A DNA stretch of 64,000 nt from positions 1-64,000 of the forward strand of contig JAFWOP010000037.1 in assembly GCA_017545365.1 (NCBI GenBank), in the 5' to 3' direction. Below are positions 7,419-18,700 of the stretch, in pieces (position 1 is the first letter of the stretch; each line of letters opens with the position of its first letter). Origin of the DNA: Bacteroidales bacterium. GTDB lineage: Bacteria; Bacteroidota; Bacteroidia; Bacteroidales; P3. The notes under the pieces were generated by a model, which saw only the letters and a program-made list of their open reading frames with translations, did not search any database and had not been told where the DNA came from. A program made the translations under genes and the position numbers.

Positions 7419-10400
7419 CTATCTCAACAGGGTGACCGTGCCGGTCTTGCTCTGCCACCCGTTGGGGGTGATTTGGTCGCGGTAGTGGCACTTGTAGACA
7501 TACGTCGCCTGTGGCAGCGGACGCCCGTCGCTGGTGCCGTCCCAGCCCTCGTCGATGTCGGTGGTGTGGAACACCAAATCGCCTCGACGGTCATATATCC
7601 ACAGCTCGAAATCGCTGACGGCGGTGGAATAGGCCTTAAAGTACTTGTTGCTCTCCAACGACGGCGTGAAGACATTGGGGAAGAGTATTTCGGCTCGCAG
7701 CACGTCCACATGCACCGTGTCGGTGGCGGCACACATGTCGTTCTCGATATTGAGCACTATCATCATGCTGTCCACATACATGGGCACGTCCAGATTCAGC
7801 CGGCGGGCGGTGTCGGTGAACGGCGACTCGTCGTTATAGAAGACATACCACAGCTGGCGGTCTACATGTCCGCCGCCAGCATGACTGGCCGTGAGGTGCC
7901 GCTGGTCAACCGTGAGCGAAGAGGGGCGCAGGTCGATGAGGGCGTTGAGTTCCTCGATAGGTGCGAGTGTCACGTCCACCGTCTCCGGGCAGAGCGGCTC
8001 GGGTCGGTAGTCGACATATAGTATGTAGTGTATGGTGTCTTTGGCATTGGGGAGCGAGATGATGCTGTCGTGCTCATGACCTTGGGCAATAGCGGGTCCG
8101 ACCCACTCCAGATAAGGCGCATTGCTGTGGCCTTGCAGCTGGTAGTGGGCTGGTGTCTCGCAGAAGAAGCGTTCCTCCACGCTGGCCGTTGGTCGCGGCA
8201 GTACCACGAGGTTCAGCGTCACGATGGTGTCGCCCGCCACGAAGTCGCCGGTGAAGACCGTATCCACATACACCCCTTCTTCGGTCAGCGCACGCCCGAC
8301 GAAATAGAGCGTGTCGCCTGCGCAGATGCTGTCGGTCAGCTCCACCTGATGCACATTGCGGCCTGTGAGGTGCAAGTAGAAGACCGAGTCGCAGCCGTCT
8401 GTCGTGGCGTAATGCACCTGATAATGACCCGGCATATTGTAATCGTTGCCTTCGAAGCTCACGGTGTCGCCATAATAGATCGTGTCGTAGAAGTGGAAGG
8501 CATAGGTGGGGTTGACCGTCAGGTGCAGGGTCACCACACTGTCGCAGCCCATGAGGGTGGCGAAGGTGTGGTTATATTGTCCGGCAGTAGTGAAGGCAGC
8601 ACCGCCGAAGAGGACCGTATCGTTGTTGCAGATGGTATCGTATACGGTCATCCTATAGGTTGGGTGCACATGGAGCAGCAGGGTGACCGTGCTGTCGGCC
8701 CCATGGGTGGTGGACAGCAATGCCACGATGGTGTCGTGCATCACTGCCTTGTCGGCCAGGGTGTCCGGCAGGGGCTGCAACGACGGGCGGGTGCCGTGCC
8801 ACACAAACGAGGCAAGGGCATCGTCGCAGATGGTGCTGTCGACGGTCTCCGCATCATTGTGCCATACATGCAGCTGGTAGGTGACCGTGCTGTCGCAGCC
8901 GTTGCCGTCAGCAAGGAGCACCTGCACGCCCGTGGTGTCGCCCCCGATGGTGATGCCGTTGAAGTAACGGGGCAGCACATTCTCCACACAGGTGTCGAAG
9001 ACCTGCGTCTGCGAGGAGTGGTTGACGGTCAGATGGAGGTTCACCGCGCTGTCGCACCCCACGGCGTTGGTGTAATGGCCTGCCAGCTGGTCGAGGGTGG
9101 TGAGCGTGTAGCTGCGGCCATACCACCAATATTGGTCGCAAGCGGTGGCGAAGGTGTCGCCCACCGAAGTGTCGCGTACGGCCAGATAGAGCGTGCGTAT
9201 GCTGTCGCACTGCGGCAGTGTGGCGGTATGCAGCGGCACATTGTAGCTGCCCGCCGCACTGTAGTAGGCTCCCTCGAAGAGGTAGGAGGTGTTGCTGCAG
9301 ATGGTGTCGTAAACGCTGATATGATACGAGGGGAGGATCCTCAGGTAGAGCGTCACCGCCGAATCGCACCCCGCCAGGTTGGTGGTGTAGGCGGGTACGG
9401 TGACCGTGTCGTCAGTCGTATAGGTGGTGCCGTGCCATAGGAACTGGTCGCACTCTGTGGCCATTGTGTCGCCCTGAGTGGTCAGCAGCAGGGTGAGGTG
9501 GAGCGTGCGCACGCTGTCGCAGCCTTGCGACGAGAGGAACTGGTGGGGATAAGTGCCGGCAGCGGTGTAGGTGGTGCCTTCGAAGACGAAGGACTGGTTG
9601 TCGCATATTGAGCGGTAGATGTCGATGCTGTCGGTCGGCACCACGTGGAGCGTAAGCTGCAGGATGCTGTCGGCCCCCACGCTGTTCGCCAGGGTGTCGG
9701 CCTGTGTGCCTGCGGCGGTGAAGGTGCGGTGGTACCACACCAGCGGCAACTGGGTCTCGCACACCGTGCTGTCCATTGTCGCCTGGCTGTTGTACAGCAC
9801 CCACAGGTGGTAGATGATGATGGAGTCGCAGCCGGTGGCATTCGATATGGTGTCGGACAACGAGGTCGTAGGGCCGTAGAGCGTATGTCCGCGGAAAGTG
9901 CGCGGCAGCTGGTTCTGGGTGCAGGTATCCCACACTTGGGTCACTGAGACATTGTTGACGGACAGGTGCAGCACCAACGAGCTGTCGCATCCCACGGCGT
10001 TGGGCATGAAGCCGTAGAGCGTGTCGAGTACCGATGCCGCATAGTGGCGGTTGTGCCAGACGAAACTCTCGCATGCTTGGGCGAAGGTGTCGCCCACCGT
10101 GTTGGCATGGACCGTGAGGTTGAGGTAGACGACGCTGTCGCAATGGGGCGCAGTGAGCGTCAGCAGCGAGTCGGTATAGCGTCCTGTGGTCGCGAACTGA
10201 TGACCGCCGAAGACGAGCGTGGCCCCTTCGCAGAGGGTGTCGTACAGCTCCACCTCGTAGTTGGGCGAGATGCGGAGGTTCAGCGTCACCACACTGTCGC
10301 AACCCTCATGGTTCACTATCGTGTCGTTGTAAAGGCCTGTGGCCGTATAGGTCTGATTGTCCAACGCCCAAGCATAGCTGACGCATGCCGCCGCCGCCAC

Positions 10401-13400
10401 AGTGTCGTAGGTGCGCGGATTCACGGTCAGATACACCGTGCGGATGAGTATGCTGTCGTTGGCGAAAGTGTTCTGCAGCACATGGGTGCCTTCCTCCACC
10501 AGCGCGGTGTCGAACATCCACAGGGTGTCGCCCTCGCAGATGGTGGCTGCCACTGTGTCGTATTCCATGCAGGGCGAAAGCACCAGGAAGGTCTGAGTGG
10601 CACTGTCGCCACAGGCACCGTCGGCCAACATGGCGTAAAGGGTCACACTGTGCTGACCTGGGGTGAAGCCGTGCCGCGGGTTGGGCTCGGTCGAGGTGGT
10701 GCCGTCGTCGAAGCTCCACAGGTAGCTCTCGCAGCCGTTGCCTATCGAGTCGGTGTGGAGCGAGTCGCTGGTGATAATACTGTTGTTAAGCATACGCATC
10801 CAGGTCTGCGAACAGGCCGAAGTGTCGAGTTGCACGACGCTGAATCGGGCATAGGGGTAGCGCACACCTGACACAGCCGACATGGTGAAGTAGCAGTTGC
10901 TGTGTTCCTCGTCCAGCGGTGCGCCGACGAAGGACAGCTGGCAGTGGTACACCCCCTCATGGCTCACGCTCAGCGAGTCGACGGTGGAAAGCACCGTGCC
11001 CTCATGCCCTTCCTCATACCACGAGTAGTTGAACCCCGCGGGCGCGTAGAAGGTGTTCTCAACCCCGCTGCAGCTGTTCGACCGCAAGGCCTTATGGCTA
11101 AGGTCGAGCACGAAATAGGCATAGCCGTAGTGTCCTCCTTGGTTGCAGTCATACGAGGTCAGCTCTATCTGGATGGTCTGCCCATGCATCGACGTGAGGT
11201 CCACCCCCACCGTCGTCCAGTCCTTCCATAGCACCTGTGAATAGCCCGAGTTCCACCCTAGGTTGGCGTTGGCTATAAAGTCGGCAGCGTAGCAGGGGCT
11301 GATGGTGTTGCCCATCTGGTCGGTGATGCGGAAGGTGAAGCGCGGCTGCTCGGTGGCATTGTGGTTCGGGTCTTCCAGCACGGCGGCATACTTGAGCAGC
11401 AGCAGGTCTGAGTCGTTGGTGTCGACGGCGTAGGTATACACTATCCGCTCCGCCTGCGAACCCGTGCTCCAGTTGCCCAGCCTCACCGAGGAGCAATAGC
11501 CTTCGGGCACAGTGTGCAGCCCCCTTGTGCGCAAGTCGGTCTCCGTGGTGTCGTAATGAACCGTATGGCGCGACGACTCGCTGATGTAGCCATAGTCCAC
11601 CACACCCTCAGAGATGTCGGGAGTCGAGTAGGTGCCGTAATAGCAGTGGACATAGGGCGCATGCAGGTTGTCATAGCTGAACGTGCTGTAACTGCAACGC
11701 GTCCTGTGTGACACCATGGCGGAATAGGTTGCACCCTCGCAGACCGATGACACACGGAAGTCATATTCCGTGCCCGTAGCCAACCCGGTGAATGTGTAGT
11801 AGGGCACCGTGATGCCTGTCGCCACATTCACCCAGCTGCCACCCGAGGTGCGGTAGTCGACATCCCACGATGTCTCGCCACTGCCGGGAGCCCATACAAT
11901 GCGGGCCCAGTCGTTCTCAGATGATTGCAGCATCAGGTTCGGTGCGAAACAATGGACGGTGGTGTCACAAGGCAACACAAACTCCATGTCCGCACGGTAT
12001 GTTAACAATTGAGTAGAGCCGCCATAAGAGCTCAGCGAAGCAGGGTCGGGGTTATCGCTGTCGCTGTAGAACAGCAGCGACATCGGAGAGTAGGTATTAT
12101 AGGCCGAATAAGTGTAAGAGCTGCCCGGATAGCTCCCCGAATTGTCATCGATGGCTACCACCAGGTTGCTCGTGCCATTATAGGCAAAGGGGGTGGTGAA
12201 CAGAAACTCGTTCCACCCCGTCACCACATTCAACGGGCCCGTATACACCATGGTCATCGTAGAGGGTGCGACATAGCTGCTGGTCGAAAGAGAGGACAAC
12301 GAGGTGTGTGCCACATAGATGGTGCAGTTGTTCTTGTTGTTCACCCCGTTGGATGAGGCATAATTGAAACGTATGCCCAGCAGGGTTGCCGGCCCCGACA
12401 TCTCGCTGGCCAGCACTAACTGCTGCGTATAGCTGTAATTATAGTAATTGTTGATAGGCATACGGTAAGTTGTTGTCACCGAGCCGTTGCCTGTGATATG
12501 CGGCCCATTATCGTTAGAGCAAATGGTGACAAAGGTTGTGCTGTCCCAGTCGGTACTCACGCCTGTACAATTGGCTCGCACCCGCACCAGATAGTTTGTG
12601 ATGGGCGAAAGGGCTGTCAACATCGCGTATGCGTCGGTGGTGGTGAATGTCTGCACCAGCCCACCCCCCTGCTCTTCCACCTCTACAGTATAGTTCACCA
12701 AGTGGTCTGAAGCATAGCGCACATCCCATGTGGCCATTGCCGAGGTAGGGGCCACATGGTCTACATCTAGCGACACCACCTGAGGGCACTGCGGCCTGAA
12801 GACAATCGAGAAGTCATCCACGTATGCCGTCCATGTGCCGCTTGCCCGCACGGCCTTCACAGCCAGATAGATGCCGTCGCCCGTGTAGTCAGACAAATCA
12901 ACCTCCAGTTCTGTCCATTCGTAAGTGGTGGTAAGGTTCACCGTACGAACCACCATGAACGATGTAATGTCGTTGGGATCTGTCATCACTCCCACCTGGA
13001 ACACAGGCGGATGCGAGGTGCTGCTAGAGTAAACCCAAAAGCGCAGCAACAGCGTATTCAGAGGGTAGAGCGATGTGTCCACCCCAGGAAGCACCACGCA
13101 CTGGTATTCGCCATACGCCGGACTTGATGTGGAATAGTTGTACCAGTAAAGGCCCTTGCTGCCTGAAGGGGTGTGGTTATAGGAGGTGTAGTTTGAGACG
13201 TACGGGTAGCCGTAATAAGACACCCCGTTGTTCAACCGCATCCAGCAGTCCACAAAGGTAGTCGACGTGCTGTAGCTGCTAGGGGCATCCTCAAAACCGT
13301 AGTGATAGGGTATCGCCGTCATGGCCGCACACGGCGTGGTCAGCATTCTGGAGCGATAAGCGCTGGTGTCGCCCACCCCGCACACCGCAGCCACCTTCAC

Positions 13401-14318
13401 CTGATAGTTGGTCGACGGCACCAGCCCCGTCACCGTTACTGGCTGTGACGTTACCACACGGTCTGTCACCGGCACACCCTCCGCCAACACCAACAGATGC
13501 CACTGCGTGGCCGACGAAGTGTCTGTCCACCCCACATTAAAAGAGTTCATGCCTATATTCGTCACCTGCACCGCCAACGGCTTGAAGCATGTATATACTG
13601 GACGTATAAATTGGTAGTAGCGGCCGCTGGCAGGCCAGTCGCCCGAATTCATATATGTGTTGTAGCCCGTCGGGAACAGCACCTGCAGATTGTCCCCGTC
13701 AATCACAAAGCCGTCGGACGGATCTACACACATGCCTCTCTGCCACGACGTGCCAGGCCCTGTAGTGGGCGAAGGCCCATAAACCACCACAATCTTGCCA
13801 CTGCTATAAAGGTGCACCTGCCATTTGTAAAGTTCGTTGCGTGTGGAGGAGGTATATGTACCCATGCAGAATTCCACCACACCCACCGAGTCGTTATTGG
13901 CATCCACCGTATACTGATACCTCACATAGTGGTTTGAGGTGGCATATCCGTCGCACCCGAAGAAGTTAATCTTCGGAGCATTTGCCGCTGAATTAGTTGC
14001 TCCTAAAGGATTCGAATAGTCATTCGTGCCGGTCACGACGCTGCCCAGTTTGAGGTTGCCGTCGGTGTTCACCGAGAACTGCGTGAAACTCTCTTCGCCA
14101 AATGGGAAGGTGAAACCCAGGTTCGTGACGGAGGAAGCCCCATAGTCGCCGCTCTCAGGATCCAGTATCTGCGTGGCTGTGGCCGACAGCGTAATCCATT
14201 TCCCATTGTCCACCCCCGTGGAGTAACCATAGTCCGAGAGCGTATGCCCATACAGCAGAACAGGAAACAACAGTCCGGCAAAAAACAAAATGCGAAGTGG
14301 TAAATCTTTATTTCTCAT
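7419..14318 (-). CDS. Giant T9SS type B sorting-domain protein with FN3, PKD and ~13 cysteine-motif repeats
   Basis: A 2,299-residue secreted protein beginning with a signal peptide (ILFFAGLLFPVLLYG). Rough order: an N-terminal jelly-roll-like region; fibronectin type III modules near residues 240-330, 510-600 and 790-880 with MAM/lectin-like stretches between them; a PKD module near 1165-1250 (SYLWSFDDGTTSTEPNP); then about residues 1290-2045 made of ~55-residue repeats, each ending in a GCDSxVxLxLxV-like strand. The C-terminus (VFTPSLESNKYF to GTVTLLR) is a gliding-motility-associated type B T9SS domain, the kind that leaves cargo surface-bound. It is probably an adhesin or surface filament protein; no enzymatic motif is visible. 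The ATG at 14318 directly precedes the signal peptide. It is encoded downstream of an outer-membrane barrel gene on the same strand. Confidence 0.88.
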   Translation of the reverse strand: MRNKDLPLRILFFAGLLFPVLLYGHTLSDYGYSTGVDNGKWITLSATATQILDPESGDYGASSVTNLGFTFPFGEESFTQFSVNTDGNLKLGSVVTGTNDYSNPLGATNSAANAPKINFFGCDGYATSNHYVRYQYTVDANNDSVGVVEFCMGTYTSSTRNELYKWQVHLYSSGKIVVVYGPSPTTGPGTSWQRGMCVDPSDGFVIDGDNLQVLFPTGYNTYMNSGDWPASGRYYQFIRPVYTCFKPLAVQVTNIGMNSFNVGWTDTSSATQWHLLVLAEGVPVTDRVVTSQPVTVTGLVPSTNYQVKVAAVCGVGDTSAYRSRMLTTPCAAMTAIPYHYGFEDAPSSYSTSTTFVDCWMRLNNGVSYYGYPYVSNYTSYNHTPSGSKGLYWYNYSTSSPAYGEYQCVVLPGVDTSLYPLNTLLLRFWVYSSSTSHPPVFQVGVMTDPNDITSFMVVRTVNLTTTYEWTELEVDLSDYTGDGIYLAVKAVRASGTWTAYVDDFSIVFRPQCPQVVSLDVDHVAPTSAMATWDVRYASDHLVNYTVEVEEQGGGLVQTFTTTDAYAMLTALSPITNYLVRVRANCTGVSTDWDSTTFVTICSNDNGPHITGNGSVTTTYRMPINNYYNYSYTQQLVLASEMSGPATLLGIRFNYASSNGVNNKNNCTIYVAHTSLSSLSTSSYVAPSTMTMVYTGPLNVVTGWNEFLFTTPFAYNGTSNLVVAIDDNSGSYPGSSYTYSAYNTYSPMSLLFYSDSDNPDPASLSSYGGSTQLLTYRADMEFVLPCDTTVHCFAPNLMLQSSENDWARIVWAPGSGETSWDVDYRTSGGSWVNVATGITVPYYTFTGLATGTEYDFRVSSVCEGATYSAMVSHRTRCSYSTFSYDNLHAPYVHCYYGTYSTPDISEGVVDYGYISESSRHTVHYDTTETDLRTRGLHTVPEGYCSSVRLGNWSTGSQAERIVYTYAVDTNDSDLLLLKYAAVLEDPNHNATEQPRFTFRITDQMGNTISPCYAADFIANANLGWNSGYSQVLWKDWTTVGVDLTSMHGQTIQIELTSYDCNQGGHYGYAYFVLDLSHKALRSNSCSGVENTFYAPAGFNYSWYEEGHEGTVLSTVDSLSVSHEGVYHCQLSFVGAPLDEEHSNCYFTMSAVSGVRYPYARFSVVQLDTSACSQTWMRMLNNSIITSDSLHTDSIGNGCESYLWSFDDGTTSTEPNPRHGFTPGQHSVTLYAMLADGACGDSATQTFLVLSPCMEYDTVAATICEGDTLWMFDTALVEEGTHVLQNTFANDSILIRTVYLTVNPRTYDTVAAAACVSYAWALDNQTYTATGLYNDTIVNHEGCDSVVTLNLRISPNYEVELYDTLCEGATLVFGGHQFATTGRYTDSLLTLTAPHCDSVVYLNLTVHANTVGDTFAQACESFVWHNRHYAASVLDTLYGFMPNAVGCDSSLVLHLSVNNVSVTQVWDTCTQNQLPRTFRGHTLYGPTTSLSDTISNATGCDSIIIYHLWVLYNSQATMDSTVCETQLPLVWYHRTFTAAGTQADTLANSVGADSILQLTLHVVPTDSIDIYRSICDNQSFVFEGTTYTAAGTYPHQFLSSQGCDSVRTLHLTLLLTTQGDTMATECDQFLWHGTTYTTDDTVTVPAYTTNLAGCDSAVTLYLRILPSYHISVYDTICSNTSYLFEGAYYSAAGSYNVPLHTATLPQCDSIRTLYLAVRDTSVGDTFATACDQYWWYGRSYTLTTLDQLAGHYTNAVGCDSAVNLHLTVNHSSQTQVFDTCVENVLPRYFNGITIGGDTTGVQVLLADGNGCDSTVTYQLHVWHNDAETVDSTICDDALASFVWHGTRPSLQPLPDTLADKAVMHDTIVALLSTTHGADSTVTLLLHVHPTYRMTVYDTICNNDTVLFGGAAFTTAGQYNHTFATLMGCDSVVTLHLTVNPTYAFHFYDTIYYGDTVSFEGNDYNMPGHYQVHYATTDGCDSVFYLHLTGRNVHQVELTDSICAGDTLYFVGRALTEEGVYVDTVFTGDFVAGDTIVTLNLVVLPRPTASVEERFFCETPAHYQLQGHSNAPYLEWVGPAIAQGHEHDSIISLPNAKDTIHYILYVDYRPEPLCPETVDVTLAPIEELNALIDLRPSSLTVDQRHLTASHAGGGHVDRQLWYVFYNDESPFTDTARRLNLDVPMYVDSMMIVLNIENDMCAATDTVHVDVLRAEILFPNVFTPSLESNKYFKAYSTAVSDFELWIYDRRGDLVFHTTDIDEGWDGTSDGRPLPQATYVYKCHYRDQITPNGWQSKTGTVTLLR
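8195..10430 (-). repeat. Block of ~13 protein-level tandem repeats inside the giant T9SS gene
   Basis: Units of about 140-200 bp encode a Cys-containing opening strand and a closing GCDS/GADS strand. They fall into four recognisable types, here called A-D by their openings: A = YDTIC, B = GDTFATAC, C = QVFDTC, D = DSTIC. From the N-terminal side the order is B-like, A B C D, A B, A B C D, A A A, with the last unit degenerate (GDTIVTLNL). Two ABCD sets lie at about 10255-9625 and 9320-8660. Confidence 0.75.
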
Positions 14319-14342
14319 AGTGATGGGGTTAAGGGTTGGATG

Positions 14343-14405
14343 TTAGAGGTTAGGGGTTAGAGCTTTCCTGGTGCGTCAGTTCTCACTCAGCCCTAACCCC
14401 TAATC
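14343..14405. repeat. Inverted GGTTAG/CTAACC module (copy 1)
   Basis: TAGGGGTTAG at 14351-14360 can pair with CTAACCCCTA at 14393-14402. The loop contains a GTGCGTCAGTTCTCACTCAG-like core that recurs near 20835 and 51699. Located between the outer-membrane barrel gene and the giant T9SS gene. Confidence 0.6.
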
Positions 14406-14408
14406 AAA

Positions 14409-15137
14409 TTAAAACAAATAACTAAAACCGAGAGCAATACCGCTGTTGGGCAGCAGGTGAGCACCCATTCCCACCTGGGTGGTTTGGGTTTCAGAGGCTG
14501 CGTCAGAGCTGACATCACCCTCCTGAAGCCATGGGTAGGTAGTGGCACGAGTGTGTAGAAGAGTCAGTGCCACCCAGTCGAGCCTCAAGTCGGCAGACCA
14601 ATGGGGGCTGAAAGAGTAGCACAATAATGGGGAAATACGGGCTGTTATATTTTGCTCCAACCTGTTGCGGCTCAGCGCCAGCGGATACAGACCCGACACA
14701 CGCTGCTCGCTCCGCGACTCCATGCCGTCGAGCCGGTCATAGAGGGCAGACAGCTCGGCATACACCGACCACGGCCCTTTGTGCAGAATGGCGAGCCGGA
14801 GGTAAATACCGCCAGAAAGCGTCAGACCGTTGCGAATGGTCGTGGCCGACTCTTCCCACTTGCCATTGTTGGGGTTGTACAAGCCGTCAGTAAAGGTGTA
14901 GCTGCTGTAGCCTCCGCCCAGCAGCAGACCCGCACCCACGACGCGCCCCCAAGCATACCCCGCACGGATAGTCAGATGGCCTTCTCCACCAGCTGGCAGT
15001 GTGCCGTCCATAGCCGCAAGGCCGCCCTCAGTGTAACGGTAAGCCTTGTAGCTGCCCCCCACATCAAAACTCAACTGCACCTGCGCAGCAGCAGTCGTGG
15101 CAACAAAAGCAAGGAGTATGAATAGGACTTGTCGCAT
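14409..15137 (-). CDS. Outer-membrane beta-barrel protein
   Basis: A 242-residue protein with a clean signal peptide starting at the ATG at 15137 (MRQVLFILLAFVATTAAAQ). A longer reading frame to 15200 would run into an intergenic repeat and bury the signal peptide, so I reject it. After residue 20 it alternates polar and hydrophobic residues with many Gly/Tyr turns and ends in ALGFSYLF, typical of an 8-10 strand outer-membrane barrel. No family assigned. It precedes the giant T9SS gene on the same strand with a 90-nt gap containing an inverted GGGGTTAG-type repeat. An accessory or anchoring role for that protein is speculation. Confidence 0.72.
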   Translation of the reverse strand: MRQVLFILLAFVATTAAAQVQLSFDVGGSYKAYRYTEGGLAAMDGTLPAGGEGHLTIRAGYAWGRVVGAGLLLGGGYSSYTFTDGLYNPNNGKWEESATTIRNGLTLSGGIYLRLAILHKGPWSVYAELSALYDRLDGMESRSEQRVSGLYPLALSRNRLEQNITARISPLLCYSFSPHWSADLRLDWVALTLLHTRATTYPWLQEGDVSSDAASETQTTQVGMGAHLLPNSGIALGFSYLF

Positions 15138-15140
15138 GAT

Positions 15141-15325
15141 GGTGGGTTCTATTAATTCGTTTTCATTGTCGTTGTGTTTCTCCGTTTCGCTTTGCGCCAC
15201 TCTCGCAAATCCACTGGATTTGCTTCACTACGAGACGCACTTTTGTTAGGTTTTGACTATCACTGCACTGCGCCTTGCGGCTTGTACGGTGTTATTAATC
15301 GAGGTGATTTATAGAAGTCCTCTTA
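15141..15325 (+). repeat. Dispersed structured repeat, family A copy 1
   Basis: Opens with GGTGGGTTCTATTAATTCG, contains an 8-bp hairpin (15205-15223, GCAAATCC/GGATTTGC), then CGAGACGC and a second part with CACTGCACTGCGCC and GTACGGTGTTATTAA. It is nearly identical to the copy at 18508 over the first ~95 bases. The 3' part is shortened relative to that copy. It fills the gap upstream of the outer-membrane barrel gene. Confidence 0.85.
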
Positions 15326-15367
15326 ATGCGTTAATGTGCTAATTCGCTAGTTCGTTAATATGTTGGT

Positions 15368-16024
15368 TTAGTTTTCACCTTTTAATCTAATCTTTCTCTG
15401 TTCGTAGGTGGGGTGGAGTTTCAAGCCGGGGACATACTCCATGATGCCAGCAACCTGCTCACGGTCGGTATACTGCCAGATGGTGTAACGGGTGGCGGGG
15501 AACTTCAGGCCGTTGCTCACTATCAGCACATGATAGGAGGCATAGCGTTCGAGGCTGAAATACTTGAGGTAGGCCTCCTGCGTGACCATGATGACAGGCT
15601 TCACTCCGTACTCCTCCTCCATCAGGCCGAGCAACAGGTCAAGCCGTTTGATATTGATGTCGTAGGGTGAGTCTGGCACCACCCACACGACAGGTGCCAA
15701 CTGCATGGGGCATCCTTGCACCGCCGATTTAAAGTTGTCGAACTGTCCCTGGGCGGAGAAATGCCGGTCGTAGCGGTGGACACAACCGATGGCGAAGCCT
15801 GCCTTGCGGGCCTGCGTCATGTTGGTCAGGCAGCGCGCATCAGCGGTGCTGGCACCCTGCGTGGCCATAATATAGACAAACTCCAAATCATTCTGCTCGT
15901 GAACCGTCGGCCAGTCCACTGTCCCTTGACGTTCCGATACCAGTATGCCCAGCGGGGCGGAAGTCTGAGCCACAGCACCCAGTGCCAGACCCATCATCAT
16001 AAGAAATAATATTTTACGCATCAT
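15368..16024 (-). CDS. GH25-fold (lysozyme-like) secreted protein lacking catalytic acids
   Basis: A 218-residue exported protein (signal peptide ILFLMMMGLALGAVAQ) with the overall layout of glycoside hydrolase family 25 muramidases: LGILVSERQGTVDWPTV, EFVYIMATQGAS, an AGFAIGCVHRY strand, GVKPVIMVTQEAYLKYF and YTIWQYTDREQVAGI. Family members normally read GxDVS at the first motif and DxE at the strand after the proline-rich turn. Here the first Asp is Leu28, and the second site reads VVWVVPDSP with no DxE. The usual Lys of KATEG is Met and the last conserved Asp is also missing. The fold call is confident, but enzymatic activity is doubtful; a binding role is possible. A TATCTTTG element lies 32 nt upstream of the start. 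Confidence 0.78.
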   Translation of the reverse strand: MMRKILFLMMMGLALGAVAQTSAPLGILVSERQGTVDWPTVHEQNDLEFVYIMATQGASTADARCLTNMTQARKAGFAIGCVHRYDRHFSAQGQFDNFKSAVQGCPMQLAPVVWVVPDSPYDINIKRLDLLLGLMEEEYGVKPVIMVTQEAYLKYFSLERYASYHVLIVSNGLKFPATRYTIWQYTDREQVAGIMEYVPGLKLHPTYEQRKIRLKGEN

Positions 16025-16055
16025 AACTATAAAAATAAATACAGATTAATTTTTG

Positions 16056-16063
16056 CAAAGATA
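16056..16063 (-). promoter_or_regulatory. -7 promoter element of the GH25-fold gene
   Basis: TATCTTTG on the minus strand, inside an A/T-rich stretch, 32 nt before the start codon. Confidence 0.65.
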
Positions 16064-16135
16064 CGAATTTTTTTTCATACTTGAAGGAAAAATGTCAAAG
16101 AATTCGTTAATTCGTTAATGTGTTAATTCGTTACG

Positions 16136-16292
16136 CTCTAGTGTAACGTATGACTGATTTTTTCCATATTGAGTTGAGAGCGCGTCTCTCCGAGACGCTG
16201 AGTAGTAGGCATTTTACCTTCCCCACGCTGCGTACCTTGTGTGGGGTTATTGAGAGTCAGCCTCTTCGAGGCTGTTAAAGAATCAGCCATAT
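16136..16292 (+). repeat. MITE-like three-hairpin repeat, family B copy 1
   Basis: Begins CTAGTGTAACGTATGACTG and contains three hairpins: 16182-16198 (GCGTCTC/GAGACGC), 16221-16246 (CCCCAC/GTGGGG) and 16258-16274 (CAGCCTC/GAGGCTG). An outer arm at 16152-16163 (GACTGATTTTTT) pairs imperfectly with 16277-16288. It matches the element at 49957-50123 in inverted orientation. It lies in the gap between the GH25-fold gene and ligA, where I see no gene; the remaining bases to 16383 are A/T-rich AATTCTCAATTCTCAA-type modules. Confidence 0.85.
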
Positions 16293-16383
16293 ATTGCATA
16301 AGAGCCATTAGTTAATCATTGATGCGCCAGCAAATTCTCAATCCTCACAGCAAACTCTCAATTCAAAAGGCATCAGCAAATTC

Positions 16384-18501
<2,118 letters not shown>

Positions 18502-18507
18502 TTATAA

Positions 18508-18700
18508 GGTGGGTTCTATTAATTCGTTTTCATTGTCGTTGTGTTTCTCCGTTTCGCTTTGCGCCACTATCGCAAATCCACTGGATTTGCTTCACTACGA
18601 GACGCTGGCTGAGAGCATTTCTTGTCACTGCACTATGCTTCGCTTGTACGGTGTTATTAAAGGTCTCACTTCTCCGAGGTGATTTATAAAAGTCCTCATA
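18508..18700 (+). repeat. Dispersed structured repeat, family A copy 2
   Basis: Fullest copy of family A. It has the same opening and 8-bp hairpin (18572-18590) as the copy at 15141. It continues with CACTGCACTATGCTTCGC, GTACGGTGTTATTAA, and a further hairpin CACTTC/GAGGTG before TTTATAAAAGTCCTC. The 3' end abuts the dapF stop codon. Confidence 0.85.

Noticed and set aside
8028..9440. 470-codon open frame antisense to the giant T9SS gene
   Set aside because: Arises from the repeated units on the opposite strand; no recognisable features.
8195..10430. CRISPR or DNA-level satellite
   Set aside because: Repeats are in frame, diverged at DNA level and conserved at protein level.
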